A stretch of 64,000 nt of DNA from Methanosarcina sp. MTP4 (GTDB lineage: Archaea > Halobacteriota > Methanosarcinia > Methanosarcinales > Methanosarcinaceae), in the NCBI RefSeq assembly GCF_000970045.1, contig NZ_CP009505.1, forward strand, positions 2,666,001 to 2,730,000. The letters are read 5' to 3'. This document shows positions 18,502 through 26,575 of this stretch, piece after piece (position 1 is the first letter of the stretch; each line of letters opens with the position of its first letter). The notes beneath the pieces are model-generated. The model ran no database searches. It was not told the origin of the DNA and saw only the letters and a list, made by a program, of their open reading frames with translations. A program made the translations under genes and the position numbers.

Positions 18502-19197
18502 ATGAAAAAAGTAGTCATACTGCAACCCCTATATGGAAACCGGGAAAGGGCAATTAATTCCCTTAAAGCCCTTATTGAAAACGAATTGAAAGAACTTGAA
18601 GTGGAGTTTGAAATATCAGTTGCCTCTGACCAGTGGGCGGAGATAAGCCTTGAAGGGGAAGACGAAGATGTTTCCAGAAACTTCCTGGTTTCGAAATACG
18701 GAACCCCTGCCAATAAAGCCGAACCTGGAAAAGTATACAGGGGTTTTATCCTGGCCGTCGAGGAAGATTTACTCGTGGTCAATATCGGTTTCCCTGTGAG
18801 GGTCGAAGCCAGAGAGCTAAAGGCCCTGGGTAGTGGGAAAGCAAAACAGCTTGCTGCAAGGTTCGGGCTGATTCCCCACCTTCCGGCAGAAATCGAAATC
18901 ATTGAAAGCAAAGGCAACCGTCACAGGGCAAGGTTCAGCAAGCAGCAGCTTGACCTCTGGTGGGAGTGGAAAAAGGCAGGCACGGACAGAGTAACAATAA
19001 ATGCTGCCACCCGTTCGGAGATAAAAAGCGCAATCAAAAAGACCGGACACGGCAAGGACATTTACGAGATCGAACGCCTGGGGCTCCTGGAACACGCAAT
19101 CGTCTGCAGGGAAAAGACAGACGGACCGGGGATCGTAGCCGCAATAGGCCCGCTCCTGAAATCGGAAATGGGAGTCGTGATAGGAAGCGCCGATTGA
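18502..19197 (+). CDS. DUF2110 family protein
   Basis: 231 aa, an archaeal conserved protein of unknown function. Recognised by its N-terminus MKKVVILQPLYGNRERAINS and the segments EPGKVYRGFILAVEEDLLVVNI, FGLIPHLPAEIEI and the C-terminal GLLEHAIVCREKTDGPGIVAAIGPLL. Several predicted alpha/beta modules suggest an RNA- or DNA-associated role, but there is no catalytic signature. ATG at 18502 follows GGCAGGAAGAAC, an acceptable Shine-Dalgarno. Confidence 0.85.
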   Translation: MKKVVILQPLYGNRERAINSLKALIENELKELEVEFEISVASDQWAEISLEGEDEDVSRNFLVSKYGTPANKAEPGKVYRGFILAVEEDLLVVNIGFPVRVEARELKALGSGKAKQLAARFGLIPHLPAEIEIIESKGNRHRARFSKQQLDLWWEWKKAGTDRVTINAATRSEIKSAIKKTGHGKDIYEIERLGLLEHAIVCREKTDGPGIVAAIGPLLKSEMGVVIGSAD

Positions 19198-19528
19198 TCG
19201 GCATCCTAACAGCCCCGAAATATTAATAATTGTTTTTCCAGATAACGAAAGACTGGAGAGATAAATTGAAACATAATTATATAAATAGCGTTTAAAAAAG
19301 AGTGAATGTTATAAAGAAATTTTCAGAAAATAATTTTGACTGGAATCCAGAACCGTACTTTGCTGGTGTAAGCAAGAACCTTAATCAGGATACGGCAATC
19401 AGCAATCTTAATAAGGAAACATAGTAGGGATTCTGTAATAAGAAAACGGGATCAGCGATCTTAATCAGAAACCATATTCAGGGCACCGTAATCTCGAACA
19501 TGCAGTGTCCGTGCCCGGTCCCATAGCA
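19198..19528. other. Intergenic spacer between convergent genes
   Basis: No gene is seen. A weak direct repeat (AATCAGCAATCTTAAT and GATCAGCGATCTTAATCAG, about 19398 and 19450) is present. Transcripts of DUF2110 and msvR converge here. Confidence 0.4.
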
Positions 19529-20224
19529 TTATTTTTCCCGGACCCGGAATTCCCTGCCCAGCTTACCACAGAGGATGCCTTCGATGAGGCCTTCACTCAG
19601 GGCACAGAAAGGCTTCCCGATAACGGGCATCGACTCGGCCTTGAAAGGGTCTTCAATTAGGAGGGAAAGAGGTTCGGTTTTGAGCATGGAAAGCCTTCCG
19701 TTTCCCCCGGATTCCAGGAAGTATCCGATTTCTTCCAGGAGCCCTTCGAGGGTTTCGGACTCAAAAGCGGATGAAAGGTGGACACCAATGTCACATCCGA
19801 TCTTTTTTACAATAGGGACATTATCAATCCCGTAGGCTTCGAACCCGAAGCGTAAAGCATGGTAGACGGATTCCATAAAGGAAAAACGGTCTTTTTTCCC
19901 GTTTCTGGCAACCTTTTGCAGCAGACTGTTATAGTGTTCATGGACAGGTTTCTGGGAGCAGCCCATGTAATGAGAGGTGAGGGAATATATTTTCCGGCGG
20001 CGGTCGGCAGGATCAACCATTTCCTCTACGAGTTCGGTGGTCCTGAGGTTGTTGAGGTGTACGGAAATCGTGGACTTTGCCTTTGCCGTGTATTTTACGA
20101 TTTCATCAAATGACCTCGAATCTTCCCTGAGGAGATTGAGAATTTGCAACTTTACCGGACTGTCCACCGCAACAAGCCCGGATTCCGTGTAAAAAAATTC
20201 TGTTTTATTCTCAAGCCTTCCCAT
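19529..20224 (-). CDS. msvR: MsvR, methanogen V4R-domain redox regulator
   Basis: 231 aa. An ArsR-like winged helix (residues about 15-85: VDSPVKLQILNLLREDSRSF, then AKSTISVHLNNL and a basic wing) is followed by a V4R ligand-sensing domain. This is the layout of MsvR, a methanogen-specific repressor that senses redox state through cysteines. Cysteines are at residues 89, 144, 207 and 219. The start MGRLENK at 20224 is chosen because the promoter TATA and an MsvR-type operator lie between it and the upstream ATG at 20419, which would place the promoter inside the gene. It is divergent from pspA, 215 bp apart, and presumably autoregulated. Confidence 0.9.
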   Translation of the reverse strand: MGRLENKTEFFYTESGLVAVDSPVKLQILNLLREDSRSFDEIVKYTAKAKSTISVHLNNLRTTELVEEMVDPADRRRKIYSLTSHYMGCSQKPVHEHYNSLLQKVARNGKKDRFSFMESVYHALRFGFEAYGIDNVPIVKKIGCDIGVHLSSAFESETLEGLLEEIGYFLESGGNGRLSMLKTEPLSLLIEDPFKAESMPVIGKPFCALSEGLIEGILCGKLGREFRVREK

Positions 20225-20263
20225 AATATCTTTATATAAGTTGTTTTTTGGATATATAAAACG

Positions 20264-20279
20264 TTCGCAGGGTTGCGAA
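20264..20279. promoter_or_regulatory. MsvR-type operator TTCG-N8-CGAA
   Basis: TTCGCAGGGTTGCGAA is a perfect inverted TTCG/CGAA pair with 8 nt between, matching the published MsvR box pattern TTCG(N7-9)CGAA. It lies 40 nt before the msvR start, between two TATA-like elements, and about 10 nt upstream of the plus-strand TATA of pspA. Confidence 0.75.
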
Positions 20280-20283
20280 TAAT

Positions 20284-20303
20284 CGATATTAATATATAAA
20301 TAT
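20284..20303. promoter_or_regulatory. Shared TATA region of msvR and pspA
   Basis: ATATTAATATATAAATAT reads as a TATA-like element on both strands. On the minus strand a second TATA-like TTTATATATCC (about 20250-20261) follows the operator. On the plus strand the element is about 140 nt upstream of pspA. Assignment of transcription starts is inference. Confidence 0.5.
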
Positions 20304-20439
20304 GAAGTTATAAATTGTGAAGCTTCAGGTCCCCTTCCAAAGAAAGATCCTCCCCCGGATAGGATGAATCCCCCGGCAAAAAAATAAAAATACCAGCCTC
20401 TCCAATTAACAGGTAGCAAGAAAAAATCGGGGGGAAAAC

Positions 20440-21186
20440 ATGGGGTTAATCAACCGAATGGAAACGGTCTTCAAGTCGAAGATGAACAAAGTGCTCAACA
20501 GGATGGAAGATCCCAGGGAAACACTGGACTATTCCTATGAAAAACAACTCGAAATGCTTCAAGACGTAAAACGGGGAGTTGCCGAGGTGACCACCTCAAA
20601 AAAGCGCCTCCAGCTCCAGCGGGCAAAACTGATGCAGAGCGTGGGCAAACTTGACTCTCAGGCAAAAGACGCGGTCACGGCTGACAGGGAAGACCTTGCA
20701 AGGATGGCCCTTGAAAGGAAAGCCGCCCTCATGCAGCAGGTAGAGGGTATTGACATTGAAATCGCCGAGCTTGAGAAGCAGCAAGAAAAGCTCATTGCCT
20801 CCGAAAAGCGCCTCTCCACCAAGGTCGAGATCTTCAGGACCCGGAAAGAGTCCATAAAAGCCGGGTATTCCGCAGCTGAAGCCCAGGTCCGGATCAACGA
20901 GTCCGTAACCGGGATCAGCGAAGAGATGGCGGACGTGGGGCTTGCAATCGAGAGGGCCGAAAACAAGACAGAAGAAATGAAAGCCCGGGCAGAGGCCATC
21001 GACGAGCTCATGGAAATCGGGACCCTGGAAGACCTTACAGGCCCTCAGGACGATATCGAACGGGAACTTGCAAAAATCAGTGCCCAGACAAGCATTGAGT
21101 CCGAACTCGCCAGGCTCAAAGCCGAAGCAGGCAAAGAACCCGAAAAACCAGAAGGCAAAGAAGCAGGCAAGGGGGCAGAGAAATGA
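20440..21186 (+). CDS. pspA: PspA/IM30 (Vipp1) family membrane-stress protein
   Basis: 248 aa. PspA-fold proteins are helical ESCRT-III relatives that assemble on the cytoplasmic membrane face and maintain it under stress. The N-terminus GLINRMETVFKSKMNKVLNR and MEDPRETLDYSYEKQLEML is diagnostic, followed by continuous coiled coil to about residue 220 and a charged Lys/Glu/Pro/Gly tail. ATG at 20440 follows AAAAAATCGGGGGGAAAAC with a good GGGGGG Shine-Dalgarno. The stop overlaps the start of the next gene (pspAA) by 4 nt, so the two are co-translated. The divergent msvR may control it through the operator at 20264. Confidence 0.93.
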   Translation: MGLINRMETVFKSKMNKVLNRMEDPRETLDYSYEKQLEMLQDVKRGVAEVTTSKKRLQLQRAKLMQSVGKLDSQAKDAVTADREDLARMALERKAALMQQVEGIDIEIAELEKQQEKLIASEKRLSTKVEIFRTRKESIKAGYSAAEAQVRINESVTGISEEMADVGLAIERAENKTEEMKARAEAIDELMEIGTLEDLTGPQDDIERELAKISAQTSIESELARLKAEAGKEPEKPEGKEAGKGAEK

Positions 21187-21461
21187 TAATCAGGATTATG
21201 GGCGAGGGACAGTTCCGGGTGCCTGCAGCCCTCTACGACGAACTGAACATGTTGGACAATCGCATAGTGGACTTTGTGGCCGAAGGGAAAGCCGGAGAGT
21301 TCAGAAGCGAACTTGAAAAGCTGGTCGCCATGATCAGGGCAAAAGGAACCGAAGTAGCGGCGGAAGAAATCGTGGAATCGGACATCATCGTGCCCCCGGA
21401 AGACCTCAGCCTTGAAGAAGCAAAAGAAGTGTTTACGGGGACCGGGATTTTCGAGGATTGA
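21183..21461 (+). CDS. PspAA, PspA-associated small protein
   Basis: 92 aa. It matches the PspA-associated domain A (PspAA) found immediately after pspA in archaea and actinobacteria: MIIRIMGEGQFRVPAALYDE, then LNMLDNRIVDFVAEG and the C-terminal DIIVPPEDLSLEEAKEVFTG. ATG overlaps the pspA stop (ATGA). Its biochemical role is not known; association with PspA is inferred from conserved gene order. Confidence 0.88.
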   Translation: MIIRIMGEGQFRVPAALYDELNMLDNRIVDFVAEGKAGEFRSELEKLVAMIRAKGTEVAAEEIVESDIIVPPEDLSLEEAKEVFTGTGIFED

Positions 21462-21758
21462 AACACAGCATCTTCTGATTCGGCTTTCAGGATTATGGAT
21501 CTCAGAGGTACAGCCCTTAGAGGTGCAGCTTCCAGAATACTTTAGATATATACACCACAGGAGCAGTTGCCAATGACACGTGGGCAACTGCTAATGATGT
21601 GGAAGCAACTTTAAAAATCAAGCTGCTGCTCCTCAGGAATCAAAACAAATAGGGATAGAAAAATAGAGAAAGAAAAATAGAGAAAGAAAAATAGAGAAAG
21701 AAAAATAGAGAAAGAAAAATAGAGAAAGAGAAAATTAGAAGGCTTCAGGAGTCCACAG
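21462..21758. repeat. Spacer with 14-bp tandem repeat, 5 copies
   Basis: Five exact copies of AAAAATAGAGAAAG at about 21658-21730. The spacer separates the convergent pspAA and universal stress protein genes. On the minus strand the array reads as a series of T/C tracts after the uspA stop and could act in termination. Confidence 0.8.
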
Positions 21759-22196
21759 TCAACGCACAACAATTACCGGAACTTTTGAGTGCCGAACAAC
21801 ATTCTCTGCCACACTGCCGATAAGGAACCTTTTAATTCCTGTCAAACCCTGTGTGCCCATCACTATCAGGTCAATACCGTTTTTCTCTGCATAGTCAAGG
21901 ATTTGTTCGGCAGGGCTACCTTTCAGCAATACCAGCTCCACCTTGACTTCAGCTCCTTTTCCGGCTTTTTCAACATCTGCAGTCGCAAGTTCCCCTCTAT
22001 CAGTCAGATATTCCTCAAAAGGTTCGGCCCAGCCCATAACTTTTCCCGAAACTTTTGCATGCTCATCGGAAACGACGTACACAGCGTACACTTCAGCACC
22101 GCTTACCTTCGCAATATCTATTCCATGAGAAACAGCTCTTCTGGCGTTTTCCGAACCATCAGTTGCAATCAGGATTTTTTTGAAAAGATTCCCCAT
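21759..22196 (-). CDS. Universal stress protein (UspA family)
   Basis: 145 aa, single Usp domain. N-terminal FKKILIATDGSENARRAVSH with the conserved Asp, and the ATP-binding loop MGTQGLTGIKRFLIGSVAE, which fits G-x2-G-x9-G-S, so it is an ATP-binding member. Such proteins are dimeric and accumulate under stress, but the molecular function is usually unclear. It lies between the pspA operon and a lipoprotein gene in a stretch rich in envelope-stress genes. Confidence 0.93.
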   Translation of the reverse strand: MGNLFKKILIATDGSENARRAVSHGIDIAKVSGAEVYAVYVVSDEHAKVSGKVMGWAEPFEEYLTDRGELATADVEKAGKGAEVKVELVLLKGSPAEQILDYAEKNGIDLIVMGTQGLTGIKRFLIGSVAENVVRHSKVPVIVVR

Positions 22197-22430
22197 CGTA
22201 TATCAACTCCACCTAATTATGTAATATAAAATATGGAGTTATTACTATTAAAATTTCATCCCGGAGGGTCTGATTTCTGCAATAAAGGACTCAAACAATT
22301 GATAATAAAAAATGAGACACATGTAAAATTAATACATAAAAACAGTACCGTAAAACTACGAATTGAATTGAAGTTTAGGCAAGAAATATATTCATTCGGG
22401 GACAAGCGAAGGTCAATAAAGGAGGATGAC

Positions 22431-23642
22431 ATGAATTACAGATTCCTGACAAAATTGTTTACATTGACACTGATTTTAGTCCTGCTTTCCTTCAGCGGTT
22501 GCGTTGATACCAATGAAGAGGAAGATACACTGGAAAATGAAAACAGAGAACCTGTCGAAGCTTTCGTATACGGAACTGCCCCCGTGGAAGAAGTGCATGT
22601 CGAGATGAAAAAGACGGTAATCCCGCCCGAAATAAGCATCTCCGTAAAAGGTAACCTGCCCGACGGCTGCACCGGGATTGACCTGAAGAACATCACGATG
22701 GAAAAGGAAAACGGGAACATCACAATCGGAATACCCACTATAAGGCCTGCCGATACGGTCTGTACCGAAGCCCTGGTGCCTTTCGAAGAAAAGATCCCGC
22801 TTGATGTTGAAGGCTTTGAGGTCGGCAACTATACGGTATCCGTAAATGGGATCGAAACAAGCTTTGAACTTACTGCTTACGACATCGTGACCCCGGACGA
22901 AACCTACGCTCCCGGAAAAGCGGCTGTTGAGGACGTAACGGTAATAATGACAAGGTCCATTCCTCCGCATGTAAGGGCAGTGGTCTCCGGGATGCTTGCC
23001 GGAAACTGTGAAAGGATCGATGTCGGAAACATATCAATCGAAAAGCAGGACCGGGTAATCCTCGTGGAGCTTCCAACCCTGAGCCTGACAAACGCTCCCT
23101 GCACCATGAACCTGGTACCCTTTACGGAGTACATCCCTATCAACATCGAGGGCCTTGAACCGGGAGAATACACAGTCTCGGTAAACGGGGTAAACGGCAC
23201 CTTTGTCCTGGGTGATTACGGAGTTCCTTCAGAGCTATCCGAGCCATCCGAGCCATCCAAACCCTCAGAGAGTGTTTCAGGTGAAGATGCGGAAACTTAC
23301 GGGCTTATTGAAGGAAACATCCTCTTTGAAGACCTTGAAGAAACGATCGAAGAAGTTACTGTTTACATCCGGCTTGATGATGTAAGTCTTGCGGATGCCC
23401 CTTCTACAGTGATCTCGGAGAACGTTATTGAAAATGTGTCGGTGAGCCCGGAAGAAAATAAAGTTCCTTTCACCCTTGGCTTCCCGGAACTTGTGGCAAA
23501 CAGGACGTATTCACTCTATGTCCATGTAGATGTTGACGGAGACGGGAAAGTCTCAAAGGGAGACTACGTAACCACGATGCACAACGGTGTACCCACCGAC
23601 CAGGACACGGTAAATATGGACGTGACGGTTGAACGCGTATAA
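22431..23642 (+). CDS. Lipoprotein with two tandem domains and a YbaY/YscW-like C-terminus
   Basis: 403 aa. Signal peptide with lipobox (LLSFSGC). Two homologous domains of about 100 residues follow (residues about 50-140 and 150-240), each with a conserved Cys pair (PDGCTGIDLKNI / DTVCTEALVPFEEK and GNCERIDVGNI / APCTMNLVPFTEY) and ending GNYTVSVNG or GEYTVSVNG. After a Pro/Ser linker (SEPSEPSKPSES) the C-terminus resembles the YbaY/YscW lipoprotein domain (VTVYIRLDDVSLADAPSTVI) and has a calcium-loop-like DVDGDGKVSKGD. ATG at 22431 follows AAAGGAGGATGAC; upstream in-frame ATGs have no such site. Function unknown. Confidence 0.8.
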   Translation: MNYRFLTKLFTLTLILVLLSFSGCVDTNEEEDTLENENREPVEAFVYGTAPVEEVHVEMKKTVIPPEISISVKGNLPDGCTGIDLKNITMEKENGNITIGIPTIRPADTVCTEALVPFEEKIPLDVEGFEVGNYTVSVNGIETSFELTAYDIVTPDETYAPGKAAVEDVTVIMTRSIPPHVRAVVSGMLAGNCERIDVGNISIEKQDRVILVELPTLSLTNAPCTMNLVPFTEYIPINIEGLEPGEYTVSVNGVNGTFVLGDYGVPSELSEPSEPSKPSESVSGEDAETYGLIEGNILFEDLEETIEEVTVYIRLDDVSLADAPSTVISENVIENVSVSPEENKVPFTLGFPELVANRTYSLYVHVDVDGDGKVSKGDYVTTMHNGVPTDQDTVNMDVTVERV

Positions 23643-23749
23643 GCACCAAAAAACCGATAGAAAACCGTCGGGAACTAAGGAAAAGGAAATTTCAGGATTT
23701 GAAAGGTCAAAAAGGAGCTAAGGAGCAGGAAATTTCAGGATATGGAAAA

Positions 23750-24376
23750 TTAGAAGGGAATTCCCCACAGAGGATACCATTTTTCCACATCTTTTTCAAT
23801 GGGGAGTTCCCGCTCCATCCCTGTCCTGAGCCTGAATTCCATTGGAGTATCCCTTTTCTTTCCCGCAAGCGGCACAAAAGGATAATAACTGCCCTGCTTG
23901 AAATTGTAGATCCAGTAAACCACTTTTTTGCCGGTATGCCTCCCGGCTTCCGGACCTTCGACCTTACCTTCACCCTCACTCTCACCCTCAAAACGGTAGA
24001 TTGCACAGAGAAGCTGCTTCCCAAACCCTTGTTCCTCAAGGGTCTGGCTTACCAGGTGGATGTTTGCGACCAGGTCTTCGAAGTCAGGGTCTTTGAAAAT
24101 TGCCCAGAGAAAATTGTATTCGTCTTTTTCAAGCCGGAATTCGGTCCCGGTTTCTTTTGCGCCGTATTCCAGAAGTTCCTCAATCTCTTTCCGGGCGCTG
24201 GTGTAGGCGGAAGCTTCGATGGGCTTAAAGCAAATCCCCGCCTTTCCTGAAGGTTCCAGGCCCATACTGGTTTCCAGGGTGATGCTGGCCGTGGAGACCG
24301 CAAAAAGCTTGTCAGGCCGTGATTTAGGAAGGCTGCTCCTACCAAGGACGGCATCCACGAAATCCTTTAGCCCCAT
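23750..24376 (-). CDS. PspAB, HtpX-linked PspA-associated protein
   Basis: 208 aa. It matches the PspAB family (PspA-associated domain B), recognised by MGLKDFVDAVLGRSSLPKSR, then AGICFKPIEASAYTSARKEIEELL and YPFVPLAGKKRDTPMEFRL. In other archaea and in actinobacteria this gene sits beside htpX, as here (92 bp downstream of it on the same strand). No catalytic residues are evident. It links the HtpX protease to the PspA membrane-stress response, although nobody has shown the mechanism as far as I know. Confidence 0.85.
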   Translation of the reverse strand: MGLKDFVDAVLGRSSLPKSRPDKLFAVSTASITLETSMGLEPSGKAGICFKPIEASAYTSARKEIEELLEYGAKETGTEFRLEKDEYNFLWAIFKDPDFEDLVANIHLVSQTLEEQGFGKQLLCAIYRFEGESEGEGKVEGPEAGRHTGKKVVYWIYNFKQGSYYPFVPLAGKKRDTPMEFRLRTGMERELPIEKDVEKWYPLWGIPF

Positions 24377-24468
24377 TTTAGTTCAACTCTCCCATCTTCC
24401 ACCTCTTCCTCATCTTCCTCACCTTCTTCTCCTCTCCTCGCCTTTCCCATCTTCCCTCTTTCGCTTAT

Positions 24469-25347
24469 TCAGGCCAACTCCTTCTGGATCTTCTCAAGGG
24501 CTGCAAGCCGCTGTTCCACCGGAGGATGGGTGGAAAAGAGGTTCATGAACGAAGAGCCGGAAAGGGCCGGGATAATGAAAAAGGCATTCATCCCCTCGAC
24601 CTTCCGGAGGTCTTCCGTGGGGACTTTTTGCATCACCCCGCTGATTTTCATCAGGGCGGAAGCCAGGTTCGAAGGCTGCCCCGTGATAACTGCCGAGCCC
24701 CGGTCTGCGGAAAACTCCCGGTAGCGGGAAAGAGCACGGATCAAAAGGAAACTGAGCAGCCAGACTCCCAGGGAGACGAGCCAGACCAGAAGAATGCTCC
24801 CACCGTTCCGCCTCTGCCCCCCACTTCCGAAGTAGAGGCTGTAGCGGACAAAATAGAACGCTATGGTAGAAATAAAACTGGCAATGGTCATAACCATCAC
24901 GTCCCGGTTCTTGACATGGCTCAGTTCGTGGGCAAGCACGGCTTCGAGTTCGGCAGGAGTCAGTTTATCCAGGATCCCGGTGGTGACTGCAACCACGGCA
25001 TTACTGGGGCTTCTGCCTGTGGCAAAGGCGTTTGGGACCGGAGTATCCACAATGGCAACCCTTGGCTTAGGGATATCGGCAATAGCACAGAGCCTCGTGA
25101 TTGTCTCGTGCAGGCGTGGAGCCTCAATTTCGGAAACAATATGAGCCCCTGTCGTCCAGAGTACCATCCTGTCCGAGTAAAAGTACTGGATTGCCATGAA
25201 AGCCCCTATAAAGAGCAGCATGAACGTGGGCGGTGCCCCGTAGTAAGAGAGAAAAACCAGGAAAAAAAGATAAACTGCCGCCAGAAGAAACATTGTAAAA
25301 AGCATCCTGCCCTGTAAACCCCAGTCCTGTTCCCATTTCCGTTTCAT
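24469..25347 (-). CDS. htpX: HtpX family membrane zinc metalloprotease
   Basis: 292 aa, M48 peptidase. Two N-terminal membrane helices (about 17-38 and 40-58) are followed by the zinc motif VLAHELSHVKNRD (HExxH), two further hydrophobic segments (about 155-175 and 188-208) and the third-ligand region EFSADRGSAVITG. The substrate-binding motif VPNAFATGRSPSNA is present. It degrades damaged membrane proteins in bacteria. It stands upstream of PspAB and near pspA-pspAA, giving the local cluster a membrane-quality-control theme. Start ATG at 25347 follows GGGGGGAAATCC on its strand. Confidence 0.95.
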   Translation of the reverse strand: MKRKWEQDWGLQGRMLFTMFLLAAVYLFFLVFLSYYGAPPTFMLLFIGAFMAIQYFYSDRMVLWTTGAHIVSEIEAPRLHETITRLCAIADIPKPRVAIVDTPVPNAFATGRSPSNAVVAVTTGILDKLTPAELEAVLAHELSHVKNRDVMVMTIASFISTIAFYFVRYSLYFGSGGQRRNGGSILLVWLVSLGVWLLSFLLIRALSRYREFSADRGSAVITGQPSNLASALMKISGVMQKVPTEDLRKVEGMNAFFIIPALSGSSFMNLFSTHPPVEQRLAALEKIQKELA

Positions 25348-25771
25348 GGATTTCCCCCCGGTTATTTTCGTGCATCCGCAATTTTGCGGATCCAGTTTTT
25401 CGTTATATTTTTGCTTATATTTTATTCTTCATCTTATTTGAACCAGAACCTCAGGAGGGTCAGGTAAACAAGTTGTAACCGCAATACCAATGTTCATATA
25501 AGTAAGCTGTAATCGCAATGTCAATGTGTATATAAATGAGCTGTAATCGCAATGTCAATGTGTATATAAATGAGCTGTAATCGCAATATCAATGTGTATA
25601 TAAATGAGCTGTAATCGCAATTACCAGAATCAAGTCATACCCGGCGATCCAACCCCCCAATCAATGAAAACACCGATATCTTTTTTATCATAAAGGAATT
25701 CAAAAGATTCAGGAAAAAATTCGAATACCTTTGTTTTTCTGATAATAAAAAATTGATTAAAGGTCCAAGCC
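25348..25771. other. Divergent promoter region with 34-bp TATA-bearing repeat
   Basis: No gene is seen. The region separates htpX from the ABC transporter and is dominated by the repeat at 25474-25622. Confidence 0.6.
25474..25622. repeat. 34-bp tandem repeat, about 4 copies, each with a TATA-like element
   Basis: Unit begins AGCTGTAATCGCAATGTCAA and ends TGTGTATATAAATG; three copies are nearly identical and the outer ones diverge. Every full copy includes TGTATATAAATG, an archaeal TATA-box-like sequence on the plus strand. It lies 150-300 bp upstream of the ABC transporter start. Confidence 0.9.
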
Positions 25772-26575
25772 ATGCAAAACATCCTCTCAGTCCAGTCCCT
25801 TACAAAAAAATTCGACGACTTCACCGCCGTGAACAGCATTAGCTTCGACGTCGAAGCCGGCTCGATCTTTGCATTCCTCGGGCCGAACGGCGCAGGGAAG
25901 TCCACGACTATCAAAATGCTCACAACCGTCCTGAAGCCAACAAACGGCGAGATCCGGATTAACGGCTTCAACGTGCTAAAAGAACAGGACGAAGCCAGGG
26001 CTTCTTTCGGGATCGTTTTCCAGGACCAGAGCCTGGACGACGAGCTTACGGCTTATGAAAATATGACCTACCATGCGGTGATCTACAAGGTCCCGAAAAA
26101 AGAAAGAGACGAAAGGATCCGAAAAGCCCTTGAAATTGTGGGGCTCTGGGACAGGCGCAAAGATTTCGTGAAAACTTACTCAGGCGGGATGAAACGCAGG
26201 CTTGAGATTGCGAGGTCGCTTGTCCACTACCCAAAAATCCTTTTCCTGGACGAGCCCACGGTCGGCCTGGACCCCCAGACGCGAAAAGCCATCTGGAGCC
26301 ATATCCAGACCCTTAACAAAGAAAGAGGCATGACAATTTTCCTGACAACGCACTACATGGAAGAGGCTGAAGCAATCGCAGACAAAATCGCAATCATAGA
26401 CCACGGGAAAATCATAGAGACCGGCACCCTGGAGGAAATTAAGGAGAGAAACGGGACCGGAACCCTGGAAGAGGCTTTCCTGAACCTGACCGGGAGGGAC
26501 ATAAGAGATGAAAATGGAGCATCGATGAGTAAAATGCGGCTTATGGGAGGCATGCACAGGAGGCGGAGACATTGA
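25772..26575 (+). CDS. ABC transporter ATP-binding protein (DrrA-like)
   Basis: 267 aa. Complete ATPase motifs are present: GPNGAGKST (Walker A), FQDQSLDDEL (Q-loop), YSGGMKRRLEIAR (signature), ILFLDEPTVGLDPQTR (Walker B and D-loop) and TTHYMEEAEAIAD (H-loop). The C-terminal 40 residues (GTLEEAFLNLTGRDIRD) are typical of the DrrA/NodI type that pairs with ABC-2 permeases for export of drugs, lipids or other hydrophobic compounds. The stop overlaps the TTG start of the permease by 4 nt. Substrate unknown. Confidence 0.93.
   Translation: MQNILSVQSLTKKFDDFTAVNSISFDVEAGSIFAFLGPNGAGKSTTIKMLTTVLKPTNGEIRINGFNVLKEQDEARASFGIVFQDQSLDDELTAYENMTYHAVIYKVPKKERDERIRKALEIVGLWDRRKDFVKTYSGGMKRRLEIARSLVHYPKILFLDEPTVGLDPQTRKAIWSHIQTLNKERGMTIFLTTHYMEEAEAIADKIAIIDHGKIIETGTLEEIKERNGTGTLEEAFLNLTGRDIRDENGASMSKMRLMGGMHRRRRH

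Noticed and set aside
20225-20419. N-terminal extension of MsvR (66 extra residues)
   Set aside because: It would cover the TATA elements and the MsvR box, and family members begin at the winged-helix domain.
25474-25622. Possible CRISPR-like 34-bp repeat
   Set aside because: Units are contiguous with no spacers and no cas genes are nearby.
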